Shown piece after piece: positions 1 to 6,961 of a stretch of DNA of 8,367 bases (positions are counted from its first letter, which is position 1; the number at the start of each line of letters is the position of its first letter). Under the pieces are notes generated by a model. The model was not told the DNA's origin, did no database searches, and saw only the letters and a program-made list of their open reading frames with translations. The DNA is taken from contig CAYFOR010000124.1 of NCBI GenBank assembly GCA_964344785.1, positions 1 through 8,367 on the forward strand, given 5' to 3'. The position numbers were made by a program, and so were the translations under genes. The DNA comes from Thiopontia sp964344785. Lineage in GTDB: Bacteria > Pseudomonadota > Gammaproteobacteria > GCF-002020875.

Positions 1-108
1 TTCACGTTGGAATGACGGCCTCGCTTCAGGGCCATTTCATATTGGACAAGACTATCATTTACTTTCTACGCATGGATTAAGGTAAACCTTAGATGGGGAA
101 GTTCAGGA

Positions 109-1821
109 ATGATGAAAATAAATAGTTCCATTCGGGCATTAATACTGATTACATCAAGCGCGGCTCTGCCATTGGCCCCAGGCGCGGTACAAGCCGAGAT
201 GCTTAGCCAGATTCTGCCTGAGCTACTGGAAGGGGATGATGAGATCAAACAGGTTGAAGCAGAGCTGGAAGCCGCTCAGCATGAGATACGGGTCAAGCAG
301 GCGGGCTGGTATCCGACTGTTGATCTTACGGTTTCCGAAGGGTATGAGAATATCCAGAATCCTGACAGTGACGATACCAAGCTCAATCGTCATGAGCATA
401 AGCTTTCACTGGAGCAGTTGGTCACCGATTTTGGTGCTACCCGGACCAGTGTCAGTAAGGCGCAGTTGCAGCATGAGAAGAAGCGGAATGATCTGCTTGC
501 CAAACGGCAGGAGATTACACTGGGTGCCCTGCAGGCATATCTGAATCTGATCAAGAATGTCGAAAAACTGCAGTATGCCAGGCGTTCGGAAGGAAATATC
601 AAGAAGCAGACCGGGATGGAAGAGGCTCGGGTTGCCAGAGGGTCTGGTTATTCGACCGATGTACTGCAGAGTAAATCCAAGCTAGCCAGTGCGTATGCGA
701 AGACCGCGAGGGCTTCAGGGGCTCTGGTGAAGTCGCAGAATGAGTTCAGGTCGATCTTCGGCTATGCTCCGAAGGATATGGGTACGTTCAGAAAGCCGGT
801 GATGCCCTATCAGTTCCTGCCGAAGACGCTTGAAGAGGCACTTGAGATCGCATTTCAGGGTAATACTACGTTACGTGGCGCCAATTATGATGTGGAGATT
901 GCGCAAAAAGATATCAGAACCGCCGAACTGGAGTTCTATCCGACCATTACAGCCAAGGTGGATAAGAAGTTTAAGGAGAACGATGCAGGTACAGCTGGAG
1001 GCAAGAACGAGCTCAAGGCCCACTTCGAGCTTGAAATGCCAATTTATACGGGTGGCGAGAATATAGCAGGTTTGAAGAAATCCACGGTTGAGCTGACGGC
1101 CAAACAGGAAAAACTGGACAAGGTTAAAAGAGACGTCGAAGAGAAAGTTCGAAATGCCTGGCAGGATCTGATTACAGACAGAACCAATGCCGAGTTTCTC
1201 AGGAATTCAGCAAATATCTCTGGTGAATTCCTGACACTGGCCAGAAAAGAGCGGAAAATGGGGACACGATCGCTGATCGATGTACTGAGTGAGGAAAATA
1301 GCTACATCAATGCATTGGATTCCGCTGTGAGTGCAGAGACTGACTTGGTGATTTCGGCATTCAAGTTGCTGAAAGAGATTGGTCAGCTGGATGCAGATAT
1401 GGTGCAGGATGTTACAGGTCAGGCACAGCAGCAGTCCATGTCTGAACCGGTCTCGCCTCAGTCTGCTATTTACAAATCTGCTACGGCTGTTGCTGGCCAG
1501 TATAAGGCAGCGAAAACAGAGGTTGTTGACACTGAACAAGATCAGATGCAGGTTGCCATGAGTGAGGTACAGGCGGATGCAGAGGTGATTGATGATTCGC
1601 TTAATGCGGTGATTCGAAAAATGGAAGACCAACGCAATAGCGTACAGCAAAGTGAAGACGCTGTTCTTGAGTCTCCGGCCCCTTTAGTCGATGGTCAGCT
1701 TGCGTTGGCAACTAATTCCCAATCAGCAGGTATGATTGATAATGGTGCTGCAGGAGAAAGCTCCTCCTGGGATGCTGCATTTCAGGCCATGAAAGAGGCG
1801 GGATGGATAAAAGAGGAATAG
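109..1821 (+). CDS. TolC-family outer membrane efflux/secretion channel protein with long C-terminal extension
   Basis: This protein probably forms the trimeric outer membrane exit duct of the type I secretion system encoded downstream. Residues 1-29 look like a Sec signal peptide: a Lys/Arg-containing start, a hydrophobic stretch and a likely cleavage after AVQA. The mature part has the two-fold layout of the outer membrane efflux protein family. Long helical stretches of the type EIKQVEAELEAAQHEIRVKQ are followed by a beta-strand segment (GWYPTVDLTVSEGYE). The pattern repeats near residues 265-330 (ELEFYPTITAKVDKKF, LEMPIYTGG). The family core ends near residue 425 (LLKEIGQL). The last 140 or so residues are an acidic, Gln/Ser/Ala-rich tail, which makes the protein longer than the roughly 450-490 residues usual for TolC. 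ATG 109 is followed directly by ATG 112. GGGGAA at 95-100 is a suitable ribosome binding site for either. The family call is firm; the pairing with the downstream exporter is inferred from gene order. Confidence 0.93.
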   Translation: MMKINSSIRALILITSSAALPLAPGAVQAEMLSQILPELLEGDDEIKQVEAELEAAQHEIRVKQAGWYPTVDLTVSEGYENIQNPDSDDTKLNRHEHKLSLEQLVTDFGATRTSVSKAQLQHEKKRNDLLAKRQEITLGALQAYLNLIKNVEKLQYARRSEGNIKKQTGMEEARVARGSGYSTDVLQSKSKLASAYAKTARASGALVKSQNEFRSIFGYAPKDMGTFRKPVMPYQFLPKTLEEALEIAFQGNTTLRGANYDVEIAQKDIRTAELEFYPTITAKVDKKFKENDAGTAGGKNELKAHFELEMPIYTGGENIAGLKKSTVELTAKQEKLDKVKRDVEEKVRNAWQDLITDRTNAEFLRNSANISGEFLTLARKERKMGTRSLIDVLSEENSYINALDSAVSAETDLVISAFKLLKEIGQLDADMVQDVTGQAQQQSMSEPVSPQSAIYKSATAVAGQYKAAKTEVVDTEQDQMQVAMSEVQADAEVIDDSLNAVIRKMEDQRNSVQQSEDAVLESPAPLVDGQLALATNSQSAGMIDNGAAGESSSWDAAFQAMKEAGWIKEE

Positions 1822-1842
1822 TTTCAATTCTGTGTCGGTTGG

Positions 1843-1870
1843 TTGAGTTCAATCGATTATGGCCTATAGT
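1843..1870 (+). promoter_or_regulatory. Candidate sigma70 promoter for the RTX gene
   Basis: TTGAGT (1843-1848) and TATAGT (1865-1870) are separated by 16 nt and match the -35 and -10 consensus at 4 of 6 and 5 of 6 positions. The pair lies in the spacer after the channel gene, about 90 bases before the RTX start. If real, it would let the cargo be made independently of, or in excess over, the channel. It was found by eye only. The same CTATAG core recurs at 1917-1922 without a matching -35. Confidence 0.4.
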
Positions 1871-1945
1871 TATCTCGACTCAGAGCGGTCAAAGTGATCG
1901 GGCGGGGGATAGTGCCCTATAGCTCAAGACAGCTAACATTTTATT

Positions 1946-1951
1946 GAGAGG
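1946..1951 (+). promoter_or_regulatory. Ribosome binding site that fixes the RTX start
   Basis: GAGAGG lies 8 nt before ATG 1960. An ATG at 1953 is nearer, but it opens a frame of only five codons (MNNGC) before a TGA at 1968-1970. ATG 1960 is therefore the productive start, and its frame runs straight into the 17-residue repeats. Confidence 0.6.
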
Positions 1952-1959
1952 TATGAACA

Positions 1960-4900
1960 ATGGCTGCTGAATCTCCAGCACTGGAACCACAACAAAATCA
2001 GATACCGCTTGGCCCGGACGGTCAGCCATTGGCAGCAGGCTCCGAAGGTGCAATACCGTTAGGCCCGGATGGTCAACCATTAGCAGCAGGCCCCGAAGGC
2101 GCAGTACCGTTAGGCCCGGATGGTCAGCCATTAGCAGTAGGCCCCGAGGGCGCAGTACCGTTAGGCCCGGATGGGCAACCGTTACCAGCAAGCCCCGAGG
2201 GAGGCCCACAATNNNNNNNNNNNNNNNNNNNNNNNNNNNNNNNNNNNNNNNNNNNNNNNNNNNNNNNNNNNNNNNNNNNNNNNNNNNNNNNNNNNNNNNN
2301 NNNNNNNNNNNNTTGGTCCGGGTCCAGAAGGTTTCGGACCGGGCGGACCTGGAGACTTCGGACCTGGTCCAGGAGGAGACTTCTTTGGACCCGGCGGTCC
2401 TGGAGGTGATTTTGGACCGGGTGGTCCAGGCGGACCGGAAGGGTTTAATTTTGGTCCTGGCCCCGAAGGTGGTCCACAATTTGGTCCGGGTCCAGAAGGT
2501 TTCGGACCGGGCGGACCTGGAGACTTCGGACCTGGCCCTGGAGGAGACTTCTTCGGCCCTAGTCCGGGAGGAGATTTCGGCCCCGGCCCCGAGGGTGATC
2601 ACTTCGGCCCGGCACCGGAGGGTGATCATTTCGGACCAGCACCGGAGGGTGAGTTCTTCGGAGCAGCACCGGAGGGTGATTTTTTCGGTCCAGCACCGGA
2701 GGGTGATTTCTTCGGTCCAGCACCGGAGGGTGATTTCAACGAGCCACCACCTGAAGGAGAGTTCATTCAGCAGTCATCTGAAGATGACTCGGCTCCTGAG
2801 GTTAATAATAATGTTACCGTTGGTAACGATACGATTAGCGGTTCAGGTTACACACTCAACACACCAGTTACGATTAATGCAGCGACCCTGTTAGCCAATG
2901 ACCAAGATGGCGGTGCAGGTTTGACGATCACGGGTGTACAGGCAGGTACGGGTGGTACTGCTGTACTCTCCAATGGCAATATCCAGTTTACCCCTACAGC
3001 GGGAGGTACTGCCTCTTTCCAGTATCTTGTTCAGGATGCTCAAGGTAACAGTGCTATTGGTACAGTGACCATTAATGATATTCCAGCCAGTAGTTCACCA
3101 ACTGTTCTTCCTGGGGCGACCTCTGGTAACGATACATTGACAGGTACTGCGGGCGCTGACCTCATTCGTGCTGGTCAAGGTCAAGACACCGTAACGGGTG
3201 GAGATGGAGATGACACCTTTGTGATGGTTGGTACAACAGCAGATGGGCAGTACGAGACCAGCGATTTTAATAATAATAGTTATGACTTGAGTGGAGTGAT
3301 ATCACTGGCAGATCTGAATGGTCAAAGCACTTCAGAGGCAGTTTCTGGTGAAAGCATTGATGGTGGAACTGGTAATGACACCCTCCATGTGTTCGGTACA
3401 ATTGACCTTTCTGGTGTGAATCTGACAAGTATCGAAAATATCATCGTTCACTCCGATGTGACCTTTGGAGAAGGACAGCTCTCCTCAATGGGAGCGGGTA
3501 GCATTGTCGGTGATGGCGGTAGTGCTGTTCGCATTTCAGACAATGGTGGTAACAGTGATGATCTGTCGGGCATTACCATGAGTAATATTGCGCAATTTGA
3601 TCTGGCCAGTGGAGTAAATGCCACGATGAACCAGGCAAATGTTGATGCAATAGATACTTTTTCGAATAAAGGTACTGTTAACAATGGTGGAGACTCTTTA
3701 AGTTTCACAACTAAGAGTGCATATGGAGATGGGACGGTTGGTGTTGGAGGTGCTGGCGCCTGGAAGTCAACGGCCCAGTTTGATCTTGCCCAGGGAGTAT
3801 CCGGTATGCAGGCATTTATTGGCCTTTCGGTTAACTCCTTTACTGATGGTAATGGTGACAGTCATACTTATCCAGGGCCTGGTTATCAGAGTAATAACAG
3901 CTATCCGGCAAGTCTGAACTACCACCTTGAGTCAATGAGTATTACTGCAGTTGATGCTTCGAATCTCAATGAGAGTACGCTGGACCTGCTAGTCGGTAAT
4001 CAGGGGCAGGCGGAGATTCTAGCCGGAACGGATCGACAAGACTTTATTCTGGGCAGCGATAGTGGAGGGGATACCATCAGTACAGGGGGCGGAACACTGA
4101 ACTTTGTAATGTCGCGAGGTGGTGCAGATGTAATTACCGGAGGAAGCGGAACTGACTTTGTCTCGGCGGGTGCCGGAAATGACACGGTAAATACTGGAGA
4201 TGCCCAGGATTTTGTGACCACCAATGACATCAATTTCTCGGATGGTAGTTTCAGTCTGCTGGATAATAGTACGGCCGGTGATGACGATATTGATACTGGT
4301 GGAGGCAATGACTTCCTCGCTGTGGGTGGCAATCTGCAGGCAAGCGATCAAATGGATGGCGGGGCTGGTACAGACTACTTGGTCTTTTCAGGTAACTACA
4401 ATTCAGGGAGTGCACTCACATTTGGTGCAGCCACAGCAACCAATTTTGAAGTGTTTATCTTTGAGGGGGCTGATTCACAGAATAATGCCCTAACCTATGA
4501 TCTGACCACACACGATGCAACCGTTTCGACAGGATCAACACTGACTGTACAGGCAAGTGGAGTCTCCACTGTCTTCGATTTCGATGGTAGTGCAGAAACG
4601 GATGGTTCGATTGATGTTCGTTCGGGAAGTGGTAATGACATAATCGTTGGTGGCTCAGGTGCAGATACCATTGTGGGCGGGGATGGCAATGACACCATTA
4701 CAGGTGGTGCAGGTGCGGACAATCTGATGGGCGGTAACAGTAGTGACTTTGTCAATGCTGATGGGAACGGAAATAACATCTATGTTTATACCAGTGCTTC
4801 ACACAGTGACTATTCTTCAAGTCTTGCAACTGCAGATACCATTCGTGGTTTTGATGACACTGACCAGATAGATCTCTCTGGGCTGGCTATAACCAACAAA

Positions 4901-5146
4901 GATGTTGCATCCATCCTGGACAAAGGGGACTCTCTTAACTTTGCAAGTTTGACCACTGTAAACTTCTTTGATAATGCTGGTGATGACCTCTCCATCGCTG
5001 TGGGCAGTGATGGCAGCTCCCAGGCAGTGGTCTTTGTGGATGTTGACGGTGATGGTGATCTCTCTGGATCTGATCTTGCCATCAAGCTGAACAGTGAGAC
5101 TACAGCAGATGATGTTGATACAGTTGGAGATTTCGTGCTGACATAA
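1960..5146 (+). CDS. RTX (hemolysin-type calcium-binding) repeat protein, predicted T1SS cargo; interrupted by a scaffold gap
   Basis: This is the likely exported substrate. From the N-terminus it has four 17-residue repeats (2005-2212), the gap, a Gly/Pro/Phe-rich segment (2313-2575), seven 9-residue repeats (2576-2764), a cadherin/Ig-like domain (about 2801-3079, with the INAATLLAND hallmark) and GGxGxD-type RTX clusters near 3122-3220, 3362-3388, 4118-4216, 4277-4400 and 4625-4753. The C-terminus resembles serralysins: DTIRGFDDTDQIDLSGL (about 4830-4884), an EF-hand-like loop DVDGDGDLSGSD (5039-5074) and a terminal DFVLT, as expected for an uncleaved secretion signal. No Sec signal peptide or catalytic motif is seen. 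The part from about 3390 to 4000 has beta-helix-like character (LTSIENI) but no family I recognise. The frame before the gap (codon phase of 1960) and after it (codon phase of 2315) differ only because the placeholder is 100 N. Joining the edges gives CCA CAA TTT GGT in frame. At least 1028 residues are visible. The function beyond secretion and calcium binding is unknown; adhesin or matrix protein is a guess. Confidence 0.88.
2005..2212 (+). repeat. Four tandem 51-bp (17-residue) repeats, consensus PLGPDGQPLAAGPEGAV
   Basis: Units start at 2005, 2056, 2107 and 2158. They differ at few positions: SEGAI in unit 1, LAVG in unit 2-to-3 position three, and LPASPEGGPQ in the last. DNA identity between the middle units is very high, which indicates recent duplication. 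The array lies at the extreme N-terminus of the secreted protein, after a 15-residue leader (MAAESPALEPQQNQI). No known domain was recognised. Pro, Gly, Asp and Gln dominate, so an extended or disordered segment is likely. Confidence 0.93.
2213..2312. other. Assembly gap (100 N placeholder) inside the repeat region of the RTX gene
   Basis: There are exactly 100 N, the usual placeholder for a gap of unknown size. The left edge ends GGCCCACAAT and the right edge begins TTGGTCCGGG. The same junction, CCACAATTTGGTCCGGG, occurs intact at 2474-2490. The gap therefore sits inside a duplicated segment that probably defeated assembly. The real missing length is unknown and should be a multiple of three if the gene is intact. 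Confidence 0.95.
2313..2575 (+). repeat. Gly/Pro/Phe-rich low-complexity segment with a duplicated block
   Basis: The segment encodes motifs such as FGPGPEGFGPGGPGDFGPGP and GGDFFGPGGPGGDFGPGG. The first 55 bases after the gap (2313-2367) are identical to 2481-2535, an offset of 168 bases or 56 codons, and similarity continues with scattered third-position changes. The composition is almost entirely Gly, Pro, Phe, Asp and Glu. It is not a regular Gly-X-Y collagen repeat. A flexible or elastomer-like linker is possible, but that is inference. Confidence 0.88.
2576..2764 (+). repeat. Seven tandem 27-bp (9-residue) repeats, consensus FGPAPEGDF
   Basis: Units begin at 2576, 2603, 2630, 2657, 2684, 2711 and 2738. 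They read FGPGPEGDH, FGPAPEGDH, FGPAPEGEF, FGAAPEGDF, FGPAPEGDF, FGPAPEGDF and the degenerate NEPPPEGEF. Each has a PEG core followed by an acidic residue and an aromatic one. They are distinct from the RTX nonapeptide although they share its 9-residue period. Confidence 0.92.
3122..3220 (+). repeat. First RTX calcium-binding repeat cluster
   Basis: Degenerate GGxGxDxUx units are seen: SGNDTLTGT, AGADLIRAG, QGQDTVTGG and DGDDTF. In the RTX family such units form a parallel beta-roll that binds calcium after export. The cluster directly follows the cadherin/Ig-like domain. Confidence 0.88.
4118..4216 (+). repeat. Central RTX calcium-binding repeat cluster
   Basis: The units GGADVITGG, SGTDFVSAG, AGNDTVNTG and DAQDFV follow the RTX nonapeptide pattern. 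Further degenerate units follow at 4277-4400 (GDDDIDTGGGNDFL and MDGGAGTDYLVF). Confidence 0.85.
4625..4753 (+). repeat. C-terminal RTX calcium-binding repeat cluster
   Basis: This is the best-formed cluster, with units GSGNDIIVG, GSGADTIVG, GDGNDTITG, GAGADNLMG and GNSSDFV. It lies about 130 residues before the C-terminus, the usual position of an RTX block relative to the type I secretion signal. It is followed by the DTIRGFDDTDQIDLSGL segment typical of serralysin-like C-terminal domains. Confidence 0.92.
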
Positions 5147-5251
5147 CTATATGCTATTTTTCTCAGCTGTCATGTGTTGATATCCATTTTGGTAGTGGGT
5201 GCTATGAATAGGTATGGGGGGTTGTCGATGGTTTGTTAGTTACGGTAATTG

Positions 5252-6961
5252 ATGAGAGAGCTGTTTCAAAGATTTTTCAGGCACCCTTGGCTCTCTTTTC
5301 AGCTGGTCACGGCGAGCCTTTTTGTCAACTTTCTGGCATTGGCTACTTCGCTGTTTGTGATTCAGGTATTGAATCGTTTTGTCTCTTATGGTGTTACGAC
5401 AACTCTTGTAACCTTGGTTACAGGTACAGTGATTGCCATTCTCTTCGAGGTGGCTTTTCGTGCGGTACGACGACGCTTGATCCGGGTACAGCATGAAGAG
5501 GAGAATAATCTTCTTTCAGAGAAGGTGTTTTCAATCTTGTTGCAGACCAAGATTCCTGTGTTGGATCGAGTTCCGGTTGGGCAGCGCCAAGAGATTCTGA
5601 GAGGAATCGATACTCTACGTACAGTGACAGAGCCACAGACCGTGGCAGCCGTTCTGGATATCCCGTTTGCTTTTCTTTTTCTATTTGTGCTTTGGCTTTT
5701 GAGTCCACCCTTGGCCCTGATCAGTGTTGTGATTATGTCACTTGTGGTAATCATATCGCTGGTGGCCCAGTACACCGGGCGCTTATTGACAAAGGAAACG
5801 CAAGAGAAGGTTGCTGATCGGTCAGCTATTCTGGGATCAGCTATTTCTGGGGCGGATACCTTACGGACATTCAATGGTGGGCCCTTCTTTATGAAGGGGT
5901 GGTGCAGTACAGACCATCTGGTTGCTACACTGACAGGAAAAATAGCGCATTCTCGTGATATCTTGCGGGTTAGAATCGGTATGCTGACCGGGCTACAGAC
6001 TGTCGCGATCATTTCTGTTGGTGCACTGCTGGTGGTCAATGGAGATCTGAGTGTGGGTGCTATGATTGGGGCGAATATTCTTGCTGGGCGTGCTCTGATG
6101 CCGGTCTCGAAACTCTCCCAAATGGGGGAGACCTTTTCCAAAGCTACACAGGCAAGTGCTCGCATCAAGGAGTTCTTGAAGCTTCCACAGGAGCGTAGTG
6201 AGGGGACAGCACTCAAACATTATAGTGGCGCATTGGAATTTAAGGATCTTGCATTTGTATATCCGGGATCGTCCGTGCCACTGTTTGAATCGGTCAACCT
6301 TCAGCTGGATGCAGGCAAAGTGATGGTTGTGGTTGGACACAACGGTTCAGGGAAAACAACATTTGCACGTCTGCTTATGGGGGTGCTTGAGCCATCACGT
6401 GGGCAGGTGTTGCTAGACGGACTTGATCTGCAGCAGGTTGCACTGACGTGGTGGAGAAGACAGGTTGGTTATCTGCCTCAGGAACCGATGTTTGTAACTG
6501 GGACCATCGGAGAGAATATTGCGCTTGCCAATTCGGAGATTACATTGGATCAGTTGAATGAAGTGATTCGTGTTGCAGGCCTACGCCCATTCCTGGACAG
6601 CAGTCAGGAAGGAATATCAATGGTCATTCGGGAAGGTGGTAGGCATCTGGCGTTGGGGATTCGTCGTCGTTTGGCGTTGGCAAGGGCATTGGCTACAGGT
6701 GGTAATCTCTTCATTGCCGATGAACCTACTGAAGGCCTGGATGCAGAGGGACGGCGTGCTGTTTATGCCGCCTTTCAGCAACTCAGAAGAGAGGACAAAA
6801 CGATTGTGGTGATTTCGCACGATCAGGAGTTCCTGAAAATAGCAGATTACAGGGTGGATTTCGGGGTCAAGCCTACTCCTGGCATACAGGCTAGGCGAAG
6901 TGATAGTAATGCAGAACAGAATGATGGCATTGTTGCTGTTCATCAGGAACGTACAGGGTAG
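5252..6961 (+). CDS. Type I secretion ABC exporter (permease-ATPase fusion, PrtD/LapB-like, no N-terminal peptidase domain)
   Basis: This inner membrane ATPase probably drives export of the RTX protein with the HlyD and TolC partners. Predicted membrane segments lie near residues 14-40, 47-70, 132-150, 153-173, 243-263 and 266-286, counting from ATG 5252. The ATPase domain follows, with Walker A GHNGSGKT (362-369), Q-loop Gln 410 in YLPQEP, Walker B LFIADE (486-491), D-loop EGLD and H-loop His 523. The signature position reads LALGI (466-470) instead of LSGGQ, while the flanking GGRH and RRRLALARAL are normal. At 569 residues it matches PrtD-type exporters and lacks the C39 or C39-like domain found in bacteriocin exporters and HlyB. 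An in-frame TAA at 5246-5248 limits the start to TTG 5249 or ATG 5252; ATG is preferred. No clear ribosome binding site is seen. The stop codon overlaps the next gene's start by one base, so the two are surely co-translated. Confidence 0.95.
   Translation: MRELFQRFFRHPWLSFQLVTASLFVNFLALATSLFVIQVLNRFVSYGVTTTLVTLVTGTVIAILFEVAFRAVRRRLIRVQHEEENNLLSEKVFSILLQTKIPVLDRVPVGQRQEILRGIDTLRTVTEPQTVAAVLDIPFAFLFLFVLWLLSPPLALISVVIMSLVVIISLVAQYTGRLLTKETQEKVADRSAILGSAISGADTLRTFNGGPFFMKGWCSTDHLVATLTGKIAHSRDILRVRIGMLTGLQTVAIISVGALLVVNGDLSVGAMIGANILAGRALMPVSKLSQMGETFSKATQASARIKEFLKLPQERSEGTALKHYSGALEFKDLAFVYPGSSVPLFESVNLQLDAGKVMVVVGHNGSGKTTFARLLMGVLEPSRGQVLLDGLDLQQVALTWWRRQVGYLPQEPMFVTGTIGENIALANSEITLDQLNEVIRVAGLRPFLDSSQEGISMVIREGGRHLALGIRRRLALARALATGGNLFIADEPTEGLDAEGRRAVYAAFQQLRREDKTIVVISHDQEFLKIADYRVDFGVKPTPGIQARRSDSNAEQNDGIVAVHQERTG

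Noticed and set aside
42..69. TTGGAC...TTCTAC as a promoter for the channel gene
   Set aside because: The -10 match is poor and the spacing only approximate; it is not distinguishable from chance.
1900..1917. GGGC...GCCC as a terminator hairpin between the channel and RTX genes
   Set aside because: The stem is only 4 bp with a 10-base loop and no T-run follows.
2005..2157. LAAG motifs in the N-terminal repeats as LapG-type protease sites (LapA-like retention module)
   Set aside because: The Ala-Ala-Gly resemblance is weak, no folded retention module precedes the motifs (only about 15 residues), and no LapG or LapD gene is present in the window.
2313..2575. Collagen-like Gly-X-Y domain
   Set aside because: Glycine does not recur strictly every third residue and Phe/Asp interruptions are regular, so a triple helix is not supported.
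1889..2629. Long minus-strand open frame opposite the repeat region
   Set aside because: It runs through the N gap and merely mirrors the Gly/Pro-rich repeats, giving an artificial Ser/Arg/Thr-rich translation with no start signal or family likeness.
4000..4351. Two overlapping minus-strand open frames opposite the RTX repeats
   Set aside because: They are antisense shadows of the Gly/Asp-rich coding repeats; there is no ribosome binding site and no recognisable protein.
5177..5208. TTGATA with an extended -10 (TGCTATGAA) as a separate promoter for the ABC gene
   Set aside because: The 20-nt spacing is too long and the -10 hexamer matches at only 4 of 6 positions; kept only as a remote possibility.
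5386..6216. A 276-residue minus-strand open frame opposite the ABC gene
   Set aside because: It lies wholly within the membrane domain coding region of a well-supported ABC exporter and its translation has no domain character.
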